A DNA stretch of 28,215 nt from Phoronis ovalis (lineage: Eukaryota > Phoronida > Phoronidae), in contig JAOXYB010024068.1 of NCBI GenBank assembly GCA_028565635.1, positions 4,362 to 32,576 on the forward strand. Reading direction: 5' to 3'. The position numbers and the translations under genes were made by a program. This document shows, in pieces, positions 27,758 through 28,215 of this stretch; position 1 is the stretch's first letter; each line of letters begins with the position of its first letter. Below the pieces are notes generated by a model. It did no database searches. It was given only the letters and a program-made list of their open reading frames with translations, and was not told where the DNA came from.

Positions 27758-28215
27758 CTACAAAAAAGACAAATATTAGCAATATAATTAAAGATCTTTT
27801 CACTGGTCCAATAATCCTATTTTATTGTGTATCCTGATATTATTGTTATTCGAGGTCACGTAACGAAGACATGTTAGTTGTTACTTGTCTAGTTCTGATC
27901 TGTATTAGTGTATAGGATATGATGCCGTTTTGTGTTTCTAATTCTTTAGGATCTTTCTAATTTTAGTGCAAGCCTTGTCATTTAAGTGCTTTAAGATTTT
28001 GTATTTCAGCTGAATTCTAGGTGAAACACTTGTAGAGCCTAGAGGACAAAAACTAGACTAGTAATAATTAGTAGTTATTGCAATACTCCCAATAGTCAAT
28101 ACTGGCAATAGTCTATTAATGTATTATTAGTATTAATAATTACGGAGTGGCTAAACGTCCGGTTACCGGACGGCGTATCTTGGGGCTAAACGTCCGGACA
28201 TCCAATTCGGATCAA
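27758..28215. other. Upstream region of CCDC150, promoter side
   Basis: No coding exon is recognised. It should hold the promoter and perhaps a non-coding first exon. The last 70 bp are CpG-richer and contain a hairpin listed separately. No TATA box can be assigned with confidence. Confidence 0.35.
28149..28197. repeat. GC-rich direct repeat with hairpin
   Basis: GGCTAAACGTCCGG occurs at 28149-28162 and 28184-28197. The first copy runs into a perfect hairpin CGTCCGG-TTA-CCGGACG (28156-28172). It could be the edge of a transposable element or a satellite; it continues toward the window edge. Confidence 0.7.

Overview
The window is AT-rich animal nuclear DNA. Protein-coding exons are split by short GT-AG introns, transposon debris is abundant, and no bacterial operon structure is present. 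The host gene and the lineage-expanded RING/B-box/filamin/NHL (TRIM-NHL) genes suggest a lophotrochozoan invertebrate, most likely a bivalve-like mollusc. That placement is inference; I cannot name the species.

Layout. One large minus-strand gene spans almost the whole window. I assembled 18 coding exons from its start codon near 27677 to the left edge, where it continues outside. All exon junctions keep the reading frame, giving about 968 codons of almost unbroken coiled coil. The protein matches vertebrate CCDC150 at both the N-terminal region and a central region. Intron 9 (about 5444-22660, 17.2 kb) is far larger than the other introns.

Inside intron 9, on the opposite strand, lies a tandem nest of TRIM-NHL E3-ligase-like genes. 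There are three intact single-exon ORFs of 656-658 aa (5969-7939, 15276-17252, 20146-22119). Three decayed copies accompany them: a RING-only truncation at about 12440-12755, a head-to-tail deletion remnant at about 18543-18680, and a scrambled or inverted remnant at about 19468-19733. Each copy with an intact 5' end is preceded by a splice acceptor, and flanking non-coding DNA is shared. This points to DNA-level tandem duplication followed by gene death rather than retroposition.

The spaces between the TRIM copies hold non-autonomous DNA elements. These are a 650-bp inverted-repeat element (8036-8685), a foldback-like element of about 1.5 kb with three 57-bp tandem repeats (about 13220-14760), and a 597-bp TA-flanked element (17945-18541). 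A second family is seen at 23367-23804, with a partial copy at 12934-13070. Several tandem repeats sit on or near splice donors of the host gene: 54 bp at exon 18, 44 bp at exon 7 and 16 bp in intron 9. The region 8771-12390 has no intact gene, only a possible decayed retrotransposon ORF.

Functionally, the host gene probably encodes a structural coiled-coil protein. The nested genes probably encode cytoplasmic RING E3 ubiquitin ligases with a C-terminal beta-propeller for target or RNA binding. I see no direct functional link between the two, but their opposed transcription in one intron could cause interference.
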